From Gillisia sp. Hel_I_86 (GTDB taxonomy: Bacteria; Bacteroidota; Bacteroidia; Flavobacteriales; Flavobacteriaceae): a stretch of 64,000 nt of DNA. The notes below the pieces were generated by a model, which saw nothing but the letters and a program-made list of their open reading frames with translations, did not search any database and was not told where the DNA came from. Within the stretch, counting starts at the first letter, position 1; each line of letters opens with the position of its first letter. A program made the translations under genes and the position numbers. The DNA lies in the NCBI RefSeq assembly GCF_007827275.1, contig NZ_VISE01000001.1, positions 3,472,001-3,536,000 on the forward strand, read 5' to 3'. Below, piece by piece: positions 35,879-43,492 of the stretch.

Positions 35879-36044
35879 GCCTGTATTAGTGATATATATT
35901 TGATAAACTCAACACGAATTCTTTGAAAAGGGTGAGTTTAAGCTGTAAAAGCGTGCCGTCTTAGAGCGGATACTTGATCAGCTTGTTAGCCCTAAACTTA
36001 TTTTAAGGGGTTTATACAAAATTTGATCTAGTACAGGCTTTTTT
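35879..36044 (+). ncRNA. ssrS: Structured non-coding RNA between zapA and rny, probable 6S RNA
   Basis: About 166 nt. The ends form an 11-bp closing stem, GCCTGTATTAG (35879-35889) with CTAGTACAGGC (36028-36038), followed by six T (36039-36044), as in a terminator-closed RNA. Inside, AAACTCA/TGAGTTT and AAGCTG/CAGCTT helices are visible. Size and location after zapA agree with 6S RNA (in E. coli ssrS also follows zapA). The internal fold looks more branched than the simple 6S rod, so the class is likely but not proven. Confidence 0.6.
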
Positions 36045-36063
36045 ATACAATTAAATTAAATAT

Positions 36064-37629
36064 ATGGAATCAATAATAATTATGATAGTTGTCGGGATAG
36101 TGGGTGTAGCAATTGGTTTTGCGGTCGCTAAATATCTAGAAAAGAATCATGCTTCAAAAATCACCAAAGGTGCCAAGAAGTCGGCAGCTGCAATTTTAAG
36201 GGAAGCAAAAGCTGATGCCGAGAACATCAAAAAAGATAAAATTCTTCAAGCTAAAGAGAAGTTTATAGAATTAAAGACTGAACACGAGAAAGTAATCCTT
36301 TCCCGTGATAAAAAGATCCAAGATTCAGAAAAAAGGACCCGCGATAAGGAATCTCAAGTATCTAGTGAACTAGCCAAGAACAAGAACCTTAATAAGGATT
36401 TAGAAGATAAAATAAAGGACTACGATCATAGAAATGACTATCTGGAGAAAAAGAAACAGGATATAGATAAGCTGCACCACAGTCAAATCCAACAGTTGGA
36501 AGTGATATCTGGATTATCTGCGGAAGATGCGAAGTCGCAACTTACAGAAACTTTAAGGGATATTGCAAAGGCCGATGCCATGGCACTTATTCAGGATACC
36601 ATAGAAGAGGCCAAATTAACCGCGCAGCAAGAAGCAAAGAAAATCATTATAAATACCATTCAGCGAATAGGTACAGAAGAAGCTATTGAGAATTGTGTTT
36701 CTGTGTTTAACCTAGAGAGTGACGATGTTAAAGGTAGAATAATTGGTAGGGAAGGTAGAAATATTAGGGCGATAGAGGCCGCGACCGGAGTAGAAATTAT
36801 TGTGGATGATACTCCTGAAGCGATTATTCTCTCTTGTTTTGATAGTATTCGTAGGGAGGTAGCCCGTTTATCCCTTCATAAATTGGTTACAGATGGTAGA
36901 ATACACCCTGCTAGAATTGAAGAGGTTGTTAAGAAAACCAGAAAAATGATAGATGAAGAAATTATAGATATAGGGAAGCGTACTGTTATTGATCTTGGAA
37001 TTCATGGATTACATCCAGAATTGATCAAAGTGGTGGGTAGAATGAAATACCGTTCTTCTTATGGACAAAACCTATTGCATCACTCAAGGGAAGTAGCAAA
37101 ACTATGTGGGGTGATGGCAGCAGAACTTGGCCTGAACCCTAAATTAGCGAAACGGGCAGGACTATTGCACGATATTGGTAAAGTGCCAGATACCGAAACA
37201 GAAATACCGCACGCAATCCTCGGAATGCAATGGGCAGAGAAATATGGAGAAAAGCCAGAGGTATGTAATGCAATTGGAGCCCACCATGATGAAATAGAAA
37301 TGACCTCTTTACTATCTCCCATCATACAAGTATGTGATGCGATAAGTGGTGCAAGACCTGGAGCAAGAAGGCAAGTGTTGGATTCTTATATCCAAAGACT
37401 TAAAGATCTTGAGGAAATTGCCTTTGGATTTGGAGGGGTTAAGAAAGCCTATGCGATCCAAGCAGGTAGAGAGTTGCGGGTTATCGTGGAGAGTGAAAAA
37501 GTGACAGATGATAAGGCTGCAAACTTATCTTTCGAGATCTCACAAAAGATCCAAACAGATATGACGTATCCTGGACAGGTTAAAGTAACTGTAATTAGGG
37601 AAACCAGGGCAGTGAACATTGCTAAATAG
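36064..37629 (+). CDS. rny: Ribonuclease Y
   Basis: 521 aa. An N-terminal membrane anchor ([20 protein letters not shown]), a long coiled coil, a KH RNA-binding domain ([20 protein letters not shown]), and an HD phosphohydrolase domain ([32 protein letters not shown]). The membrane-anchored endonuclease starts mRNA decay. The C-terminal part [12 protein letters not shown] closes the family pattern. Full length. Ends in a strong terminator. Confidence 0.96.
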   Translation: MESIIIMIVVGIVGVAIGFAVAKYLEKNHASKITKGAKKSAAAILREAKADAENIKKDKILQAKEKFIELKTEHEKVILSRDKKIQDSEKRTRDKESQVSSELAKNKNLNKDLEDKIKDYDHRNDYLEKKKQDIDKLHHSQIQQLEVISGLSAEDAKSQLTETLRDIAKADAMALIQDTIEEAKLTAQQEAKKIIINTIQRIGTEEAIENCVSVFNLESDDVKGRIIGREGRNIRAIEAATGVEIIVDDTPEAIILSCFDSIRREVARLSLHKLVTDGRIHPARIEEVVKKTRKMIDEEIIDIGKRTVIDLGIHGLHPELIKVVGRMKYRSSYGQNLLHHSREVAKLCGVMAAELGLNPKLAKRAGLLHDIGKVPDTETEIPHAILGMQWAEKYGEKPEVCNAIGAHHDEIEMTSLLSPIIQVCDAISGARPGARRQVLDSYIQRLKDLEEIAFGFGGVKKAYAIQAGRELRVIVESEKVTDDKAANLSFEISQKIQTDMTYPGQVKVTVIRETRAVNIAK

Positions 37630-37648
37630 GTCTTAGTACTGAATAATA

Positions 37649-37676
37649 AAAAATCCCGCACTCAGCGGGATTTTTG
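37649..37676. terminator. Terminator after rny (bidirectional, convergent with the aldo/keto reductase)
   Basis: AAAAATCCCGC (37649-37659) pairs with GCGGGATTTTT (37665-37675), 5-base loop. The T and A runs on either side serve both strands. Confidence 0.9.
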
Positions 37677-37699
37677 GATTTATGGGAATGGTGCAAACC

Positions 37700-38650
37700 C
37701 TATTTTTCGTCGTAGATATCGCTATAACTGTTGCCTTTGGTAACAAAAAATTCGCCTGTAACGTACCTAAAACGTTCATCTAGACCAGCTATTTGTTTTA
37801 GATCTTCTTCATCCAGTTTAAGACCTGTACTTTCTAGGTTTTCAATTATCCTGCCTTCATTCGTAGACTTTGGGATTACGGATGTTCCCCGTAGCGTGTT
37901 CCAATTTATAACAATCTGGGCAGGAGAGGCTCCATGTTTTTTTGCAATTTTTTGGATCACCTTATTTTTTAAAAGCGAAGGCTCATCGGGAGCTTTCATT
38001 GCATCGGTTCTATCTCTGCTTCCTAAAGGTGAATATGCGGTAAGGTGAATATTGTTCTTACTGCAAAATTCCAACAATGAGTTTTGTTGCAGGTAGGGGT
38101 GCAATTCTACCTGATTCACTTCTGGGCCTTCCTCGGTCTTGGATAAAAGGTCTTCTAATTTGGTTGCACTAAAATTAGAAACTCCCACATGCCTTGTAAG
38201 ACCTGTTTTTTTTGCTTCCAACATCTTTTTCCAGGTTTCTATAATTGGGGCTTCTTCCAAAGACAAGTAATCCTCATCTTTTTCCGGGTTAGTGACACCT
38301 GGTTTAAAGGCTACCGGCCAATGAATAAGATAAAGATCCAAATAATCCAATTGTAGATCTTTTAATGTTTGTTTTAGTGCAGGAATTACATCTTCAGGTT
38401 TGTGCGCATTGTTCCAGAGTTTGGAAGTGATCCATAGTTCCTCCCTTTTTACAATGCCTTCTTTTAGAACTTCAGAAAGTGCTTCTCCTATTTCTGCTTC
38501 ATTCCCATAAATAGCAGCACAATCTATATGTCTATAGCCATTTTTAATGGCAGTTTTTAAAGCGTTTCCTACTTCTCCTTTATCAGATTTCCAAGTGCCT
38601 AGTCCTATAGCAGGCATTTTGTCCCCATTTTTAAATTTCAAATACTTCAT
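37700..38650 (-). CDS. Aldo/keto reductase
   Basis: 316 aa TIM-barrel NADPH-dependent reductase. The catalytic tetrad is recognisable: D and Y in HIDCAAIYGNEAEIG, K in ITSKLW, and H in YLIHWPVA. The conserved GVSNFSATKLEDLL and IPKSTNEGRI segments match the cofactor-binding region. Substrate unknown. Monocistronic. Confidence 0.92.
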   Translation of the reverse strand: MKYLKFKNGDKMPAIGLGTWKSDKGEVGNALKTAIKNGYRHIDCAAIYGNEAEIGEALSEVLKEGIVKREELWITSKLWNNAHKPEDVIPALKQTLKDLQLDYLDLYLIHWPVAFKPGVTNPEKDEDYLSLEEAPIIETWKKMLEAKKTGLTRHVGVSNFSATKLEDLLSKTEEGPEVNQVELHPYLQQNSLLEFCSKNNIHLTAYSPLGSRDRTDAMKAPDEPSLLKNKVIQKIAKKHGASPAQIVINWNTLRGTSVIPKSTNEGRIIENLESTGLKLDEEDLKQIAGLDERFRYVTGEFFVTKGNSYSDIYDEK

Positions 38651-38721
38651 TTTTATAATTTTTACTGAATTTACTTAGGAAGGAGCTTAATAAAAAATTA
38701 AAGCAGGGCTTTAGCAAAACA

Positions 38722-39624
38722 TTAGTAATTGCTTCTGGGATGAAAACTATGTATTACTTGTTTTAAATGGCTTTTGTCCACGTGCATATAAATTTCTGTG
38801 GTTGTTATGCTTTCATGGCCCAACATGAGTTGTATGGCTCTTAAATCGGCTCCATTCTCCAATAGATGGGTTGCAAAGGAATGCCTAAAGGTATGCGGAC
38901 TTGTTTTTTTATGAATTCCAGCTTGTTTGGCAAGATTCCGAACAATGGTAAAGATCATGGCTCGGGTAAGTGATTTCCCCCTTCGGTTTAAGAATACAAT
39001 ATCTGAAGCTTTAGGATGTATGGCATTATGGTTCCTGGAATTTTGAAGATATTCAGTAATATAATCCTGCGTTGTATCACTTATGGGAACAAAGCGTTGT
39101 TTATCTCCTTTCCCGGTTACCTTAATAAAACCTTCCTTAAAAAACAAATCAGAAATTTTTAGATCCAATAGTTCTGAAACCCGGAGTCCGCAGCTGTACA
39201 AGGTTTCAATAATTGCCTTATTTCGCTCTCCTTGTGCACTGGAAAGGTCTATATTAAATATCATTTTATCTATTTCAGCAAGGGAAAGCACATCTGGAAG
39301 TTTCCTTCCAACCTTGGGAGATTCTATGATTTCCATGGGATTATGTTCTCTATAGCCTTCAAAGATCAAAAAGTCAAAAAAACTTTTCAATCCTGAAATT
39401 AATCGAGACTGAGATCTGGGATTTAATGATTTGGCAACTTCAAAAATAAATTGTTGGAGTATCTCTGAGGAAATTTTTATTGGAGAGATAGAAATGTTAT
39501 TTTCTTCAAGATAGTTAATAAGTTTATGAATATCCAAAGAATAGTTAGCAACAGAATTAATGGATAATCCCCGTTCTATCAACAAATAATTCTTATAGTC
39601 TAGCGAGGCTTCCTTCCAATTCAT
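38722..39624 (-). CDS. xerD: Tyrosine recombinase XerD
   Basis: 300 aa from ATG 39624 (an ATG six codons upstream is less likely). N-terminal SAM-like core-binding domain and the catalytic domain with the R in SCGLRVSELLDL, HxxR in SPHTFRHSFATHLLENG, the second H in MLGHESITTTEIY, and the Tyr nucleophile in the same segment. Length and the housekeeping neighbours argue for XerD of the dif-resolution system rather than a phage integrase. No att-like repeats were seen beside it. Confidence 0.88.
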   Translation of the reverse strand: MNWKEASLDYKNYLLIERGLSINSVANYSLDIHKLINYLEENNISISPIKISSEILQQFIFEVAKSLNPRSQSRLISGLKSFFDFLIFEGYREHNPMEIIESPKVGRKLPDVLSLAEIDKMIFNIDLSSAQGERNKAIIETLYSCGLRVSELLDLKISDLFFKEGFIKVTGKGDKQRFVPISDTTQDYITEYLQNSRNHNAIHPKASDIVFLNRRGKSLTRAMIFTIVRNLAKQAGIHKKTSPHTFRHSFATHLLENGADLRAIQLMLGHESITTTEIYMHVDKSHLKQVIHSFHPRSNY

Positions 39625-39737
39625 GTTTAAGGTTATTAACAAATAGCTAGGCTATAATTAGTAATACTTTAAGATCGAATAACGCTTCCTTAACAAATGT
39701 AGGACTAATTTTGTTGGCTAACAGTAAATAGAAATAA

Positions 39738-40355
39738 ATGAAAAAATCAATTTTATTAATAGGAATGGCTTTGTTGAGCATAGGTAGTTTAAGTGCTCAA
39801 GAAAGTGTTTATTTTGGTGTAAAGGGAGGACTTAACCTTAGCACTTTTAGGGGAGACGGTTTTGGGGATTTTGATAATCCAAGTTCCAGAACTTCTTTTA
39901 ACTTGGGCCTTTTAGCAGAAATCCCGCTCTCAGATAAGTTTTCTGTTCAGCCAGAGGTGCTGTATTCTGGTCAAGGATATGATATTGCTAGCAGAAATAA
40001 TGCTAATGATGTAGAATATCAATTAGACTATATTAATGTTCCTGTATTAGCAAAATATTACTTAATAGAAGGACTTTCTATTGAAGCAGGACCACAAATA
40101 GGTTTTCTAGTGAATAGCGAAATAGACAGCAACCCAAGTGGGGATGGTGGAGATGTAGCATTGAATGAAGATCAATTTAACAAAGTAGATCTTAGTTTAG
40201 GATTAGGAGCTTCTTACAAGTTTAGAGGTGGTTTCTTTGTAAATGCACGTTATAACTTTGGTTTATCTGATGTTTACGATGATTCTTATGTAGGTTTCAA
40301 GAACAGCGATGTAAAACATTCTGTATTCCAAGGAGGAATTGGATTTATGTTTTAG
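39738..40355 (+). CDS. Outer-membrane beta-barrel protein (porin family, OMP_b-brl_2)
   Basis: 205 aa with signal peptide (MKKSILLIGMALLSIGSLSA). The small-barrel motif pattern is clear: FGVKGGLNLSTFRG, SFNLGLLAEIPLSDKFSVQP, EVLYSGQGYDI, LDYINVPVLAKYYL, GLSIEAGPQIGFLVNSEI, GLGASYKFRGGFFVNARY, and the terminal Phe (IGFMF). A strong terminator follows. The pseudogene at 41306-41890 is a paralogue. Confidence 0.88.
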   Translation: MKKSILLIGMALLSIGSLSAQESVYFGVKGGLNLSTFRGDGFGDFDNPSSRTSFNLGLLAEIPLSDKFSVQPEVLYSGQGYDIASRNNANDVEYQLDYINVPVLAKYYLIEGLSIEAGPQIGFLVNSEIDSNPSGDGGDVALNEDQFNKVDLSLGLGASYKFRGGFFVNARYNFGLSDVYDDSYVGFKNSDVKHSVFQGGIGFMF

Positions 40356-40378
40356 AGATCCAATAATCAGTATTAAAG

Positions 40379-40406
40379 GGCGCAACTGTAAAGTTGCGCC
40401 TTTTTT
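40379..40406 (+). terminator. Terminator after the first porin-family gene
   Basis: GGCGCAACT (40379-40387) and AGTTGCGCC (40392-40400) around a GTAA loop, followed by six T. Confidence 0.9.
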
Positions 40407-40528
40407 ATTTGTATTTCATCCTAACTTATTGATAATCAATGTAAATAAATCCTTTCATTGTGTGTTTATTTGTTGTTTGCTCATATTTTTTTAATAATTT
40501 TAAGTAACTAATCTTAAAAATAACAATT

Positions 40529-40993
40529 ATGAAAAAATTACTGGTTCTATTTGTAGTTATCTTTTTCACAGCTACTTCTGTTTACAGTCAGGGCAATTTT
40601 AGGTTTGGTGCAAATGGGGGAATTCCTGTTGGGGATGTAGAAGATATTTCAAATTTCCATGTGGGAACAGATGTCGCCTACATGTTTAATGTTGCTGAAA
40701 TGTTGGATGTAGGTGCGATGGTGGGATATTCTCATTATTTTGCAGATTCTGACGATGCCCAGTTCCTGCCGATTGCTGCATCTGGTCGTTTTGGTCTTTC
40801 CTCCCTTTATTTAGGGGCAGACCTTGGGTATGCTATAGGAATAGATGATGGAAATGATGGCGGGTTTTATTATAGGCCACTAGTTGGTTATAAAATTGGG
40901 AAATTGGGAATAGCTGCTTCCTATGAAGGTATAAGTATGGATGGGGGATGGAGTTTTAATTCCATCAACCTTGGGATAGAATTCGGCTTGTAG
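40529..40993 (+). CDS. Small outer-membrane beta-barrel protein
   Basis: 154 aa, signal peptide MKKLLVLFVVIFFTATSVYS. Alternating strands typical of an 8-stranded barrel: FRFGANGGIPVGDVEDIS, VAYMFNVAEMLDVGAMVGYS, FYYRPLVGYKIGKLGIAAS, ending NLGIEFGL. It belongs to the general porin-family fold but is shorter than its neighbour and without clear similarity beyond the fold. Function unknown. Confidence 0.8.
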   Translation: MKKLLVLFVVIFFTATSVYSQGNFRFGANGGIPVGDVEDISNFHVGTDVAYMFNVAEMLDVGAMVGYSHYFADSDDAQFLPIAASGRFGLSSLYLGADLGYAIGIDDGNDGGFYYRPLVGYKIGKLGIAASYEGISMDGGWSFNSINLGIEFGL

Positions 40994-41122
40994 TTTTTTT
41001 ACAAATAATTCAAACTATTACAAAATAGACTGATTTTATTACACATGAAAAATCGAGTAAATAAAGATGTAATAAATTTGTATATTCATGAAGTGTAATA
41101 TCCTGATAAAGAACCTCATTAT

Positions 41123-41153
41123 GTTCCGATAGCTATCGAAATTGTTTCAGGAT
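41123..41153 (+). repeat. Fragment of dispersed repeat R2
   Basis: GTTCCGATAGCTATCGAAAT then TGTTTCAGGA resembles the hairpin portion of the R2 copy at 17400-17430. The rest of the 40994-41305 gap is very AT-rich and shows no gene. Confidence 0.5.
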
Positions 41154-41305
41154 TGGATTTCAATTTTGAACAATATTTTTATTATAATTATATTATTGTT
41201 ATGAAAATTGGTATAAGTTAAGTATTATATTATTTTTTTATGATAATATTTGAAATAATAAAAATAAATTATATGTTTGATTGCTAAATAATAAAATATC
41301 TTAAA

Positions 41306-41890
41306 ATAAAAAACACATTTACTTTTCTGGTAGTTGCTTTTATGACTCTACCTGTATTACAAGCTCAGGAATTCTTTAAAATAGGAGCTAAGGGAGGGGG
41401 TGAACTTTGCCAATCTTAATGGGAATGCAGAGAATGTCGATATTCGTACTAGTTTCCATCTGGGTCTTGTAGTGGAAATTCCAGTTGAAGAAAGTTTTTA
41501 TTTTGCACCTGAGGTTTTATATTCATCCCAGGGTGCAAAATTTAGTGATGAGGGTTTCGATGGAAACTTTAAACTTGATTATATCCAAATTCCTTTGGTG
41601 GCCAGATATTATGTATCTAATGGATTTAGTTTGGAAGCAGGTCCCCAAATTGGATTTTTAACCTCATCCGAAGTTGAATTAGAGGATATGGGAGTTGATG
41701 GCAAAGATTTTTTTTCTGGTTTTGATTATGGTGTGAATTTTGGTTAAGGGTATAAATTACCTGCTGGAATTTTTCTGCAGGGTCGTTATAATCTTGGTTT
41801 AGCCAAGCCAACGTATTGGATTCAGAAGAATTTGGTGATGAAAAATCACAGAACTCTGTTGTTGAACTATCTTTTGGGTATATGTTTTAA
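41306..41890 (+). pseudogene. Inactivated porin-family outer-membrane beta-barrel gene
   Basis: A paralogue of the barrel at 39738-40355 (shared LEAGPQIGFL, PEVLYSSQG, DYIQIPLVARYY). It carries four defects. The expected start codon is ATA at 41306 before the KNTFTFLVVAFM signal peptide. One extra G in the run 41396-41400 shifts the frame after GAKGG. A TAA stop at 41745-41747 replaces a Leu in FGLGYK. A 5-bp tandem duplication (GCCAAGCCAA, 41802-41811) shifts it again near the C-terminus. With all four corrected the frame reads through to ELSFGYMF. Confidence 0.88.
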
Positions 41891-42022
41891 TTTTTTTAAC
41901 TCAATGACTATAAAGCGGAAGTTATTTTCCAATGTGGATTGACATTGGAGTTCATTTAAATGCTCATATATAAAATTTATGCCACCAAATGCATTTAATT
42001 GCTTGCGATTTATTGTTTTCAT
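41867..42022 (-). pseudogene. N-terminal fragment of a transposase (IS1380-like)
   Basis: On the minus strand a 51-aa frame starts MKTINRKQLNAFGGINFIYE and continues HLNELQCQSTLENNF before losing similarity. The pattern 'FGGINF' followed by a helix is the N-terminus of Bacteroidota IS1380-type transposases as I recall them. The rest of the transposase (over 350 residues) is absent. It overlaps the 3' end of the broken barrel gene, so both are debris. No inverted repeats could be assigned. Confidence 0.4.
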
Positions 42023-42064
42023 AACGTGTTCGTAAGAATCACTAATTTAAGTGAAAAACACAAA

Positions 42065-42097
42065 ACCGCAAAGCCTCTTTAATCAAGGTTTTGCGGT
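42065..42097. terminator. Hairpin, possible terminator of the TlpA-like gene on the minus strand
   Basis: ACCGCAAA (42065-42072) pairs with TTTGCGGT (42090-42097). On the minus strand the stem is followed by TTTTGTGTTTTT. It is about 150 bp downstream of the TlpA-like stop codon. Confidence 0.5.
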
Positions 42098-42247
42098 ATG
42101 TTTTGTTGATAACTTACGGATTTTAGAACTTATTTGAAAGAGCATTATGAAGAATCTGAAGGTTGCAGGTTAAAAATGATAACCGACAAAAAAAGAGAAC
42201 AAACAGAAATTTCTAATGGTCAAACAAAACCTGCGTAATCGGGATAA

Positions 42248-43360
42248 TTATTTTTCCAACAGCTCCTTAACCTTCGCTTCCAAAGCATCACCTCGAAGAT
42301 TTTTAGCTACAATTATTCCATTTTCATCCAAAAGGAATGCAGCAGGAATCGCTCGCACATTATATAAAGTAGCAACAGGATCGTTCCAGAACTGTAAATT
42401 GGATACTTGCTCCCATGTTAAATTATCATCTTTGATCGCTTGCATCCATTTTTCTTTTTGACCAGCTCTGTCTAAAGAAACCCCTAAGATATTAAATCCC
42501 TTATCGTGATATTTTTCATACACTTTTACAATGTTGGGGTTTTCTACTCTACATGGCTTACACCACGCGGCCCAAAAGTCGATCAATGTTACTTTGCCTA
42601 AAACATCTTTAAGGGCTATTTCTTCTCCTTGCGGATTTGGAGCCGTAAACTCTGGAGCTTTGCTTCCTATCCCTACCTTGCTTCGTTTGTCCAAATTCTC
42701 TTTTAATGCCTTAGCCAAAGATGTTTGTTTGATCTTTTCTGAAAGGTTCCCGTATAGTTCTTTTGCTTCATTTGCAGGAGCTCCCATATTTATCATGTCT
42801 GAAAGGATTAAAATAGAAACAAAATTATCGGGATTTTCTTTAACCACTTTTTTCTTATATGCCAGGTCGCTATTTATAAGGCCTTCTTCCTCTTTTTGCA
42901 GGTTAGCCATTGCAGAAGAATCTCTTGTGGTGGCCTGAGTTCGTAGGTCTTTTCTAATTCTCATTACCTTGGAATTCAGCTCTTTAATATGATCTAGGTA
43001 GGTGTAGAGCAATTTGTTCTCTTTTCCTCCTTCAACCACAGATGCTTGCAAACTATCTTTATAGATCTGGAATTTTATAGGCTCATTTTCTGAAACAAAT
43101 AGAACGTTTCCTCTAACTCCTTCTACGTTAAGAAAGTTTAAATTAGAAGTTGTAACTTCTGGTAGGTCCAACATGAATTTCCCATCTTTTACTGCAACCG
43201 AATCTAGTTTTAAAGGCTGAGTATTTTCATCGAGTTCAGATAGGTAAACCATCTTTCCATCTTCGATGTTTTGAAGATCCCCCGAGATGGAATATCCTTC
43301 TTTTTCCTTGTTGCATCCAAGGATACTTAGTACTGCTGTAGCTATTATAAGTCGTTTCAT
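42248..43360 (-). CDS. TlpA/ResA-like thioredoxin lipoprotein with DUF4369 domain
   Basis: 370 aa lipoprotein: MKRLIIATAVLSILGC ends in the lipobox Cys. Residues about 20-130 are DUF4369 (GYSISGDLQNIEDGKMVYL). After about 220 a thioredoxin fold with the CxxC in FWAAWCKPCRVENPNIVKVY and the cis-Pro region AIPAAFLLDENGIIV. It reduces or exchanges disulfides outside the cytoplasm, probably periplasmic-facing. Common in Bacteroidota. A TATTTTTG -7 (minus, 43384-43377) lies upstream. Confidence 0.9.
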   Translation of the reverse strand: MKRLIIATAVLSILGCNKEKEGYSISGDLQNIEDGKMVYLSELDENTQPLKLDSVAVKDGKFMLDLPEVTTSNLNFLNVEGVRGNVLFVSENEPIKFQIYKDSLQASVVEGGKENKLLYTYLDHIKELNSKVMRIRKDLRTQATTRDSSAMANLQKEEEGLINSDLAYKKKVVKENPDNFVSILILSDMINMGAPANEAKELYGNLSEKIKQTSLAKALKENLDKRSKVGIGSKAPEFTAPNPQGEEIALKDVLGKVTLIDFWAAWCKPCRVENPNIVKVYEKYHDKGFNILGVSLDRAGQKEKWMQAIKDDNLTWEQVSNLQFWNDPVATLYNVRAIPAAFLLDENGIIVAKNLRGDALEAKVKELLEK

Positions 43361-43492
43361 TTAAGTTTGTTTTTGGCAAAAATACACAACTCACTTTGGA
43401 TTGTTGAATTAAGTTTGTAAAAAAATGTTAATTTCAAGGCTTGGCAGGTAGCGCGCTAAAAGAAATAGTAATTTTAAGCTTTAAAAAAATTT

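Noticed and set aside
38722-39624. A phage or integrative-element integrase
   Set aside because: Length and motifs match XerD, no attachment-site repeats, tRNA gene or phage genes are adjacent.
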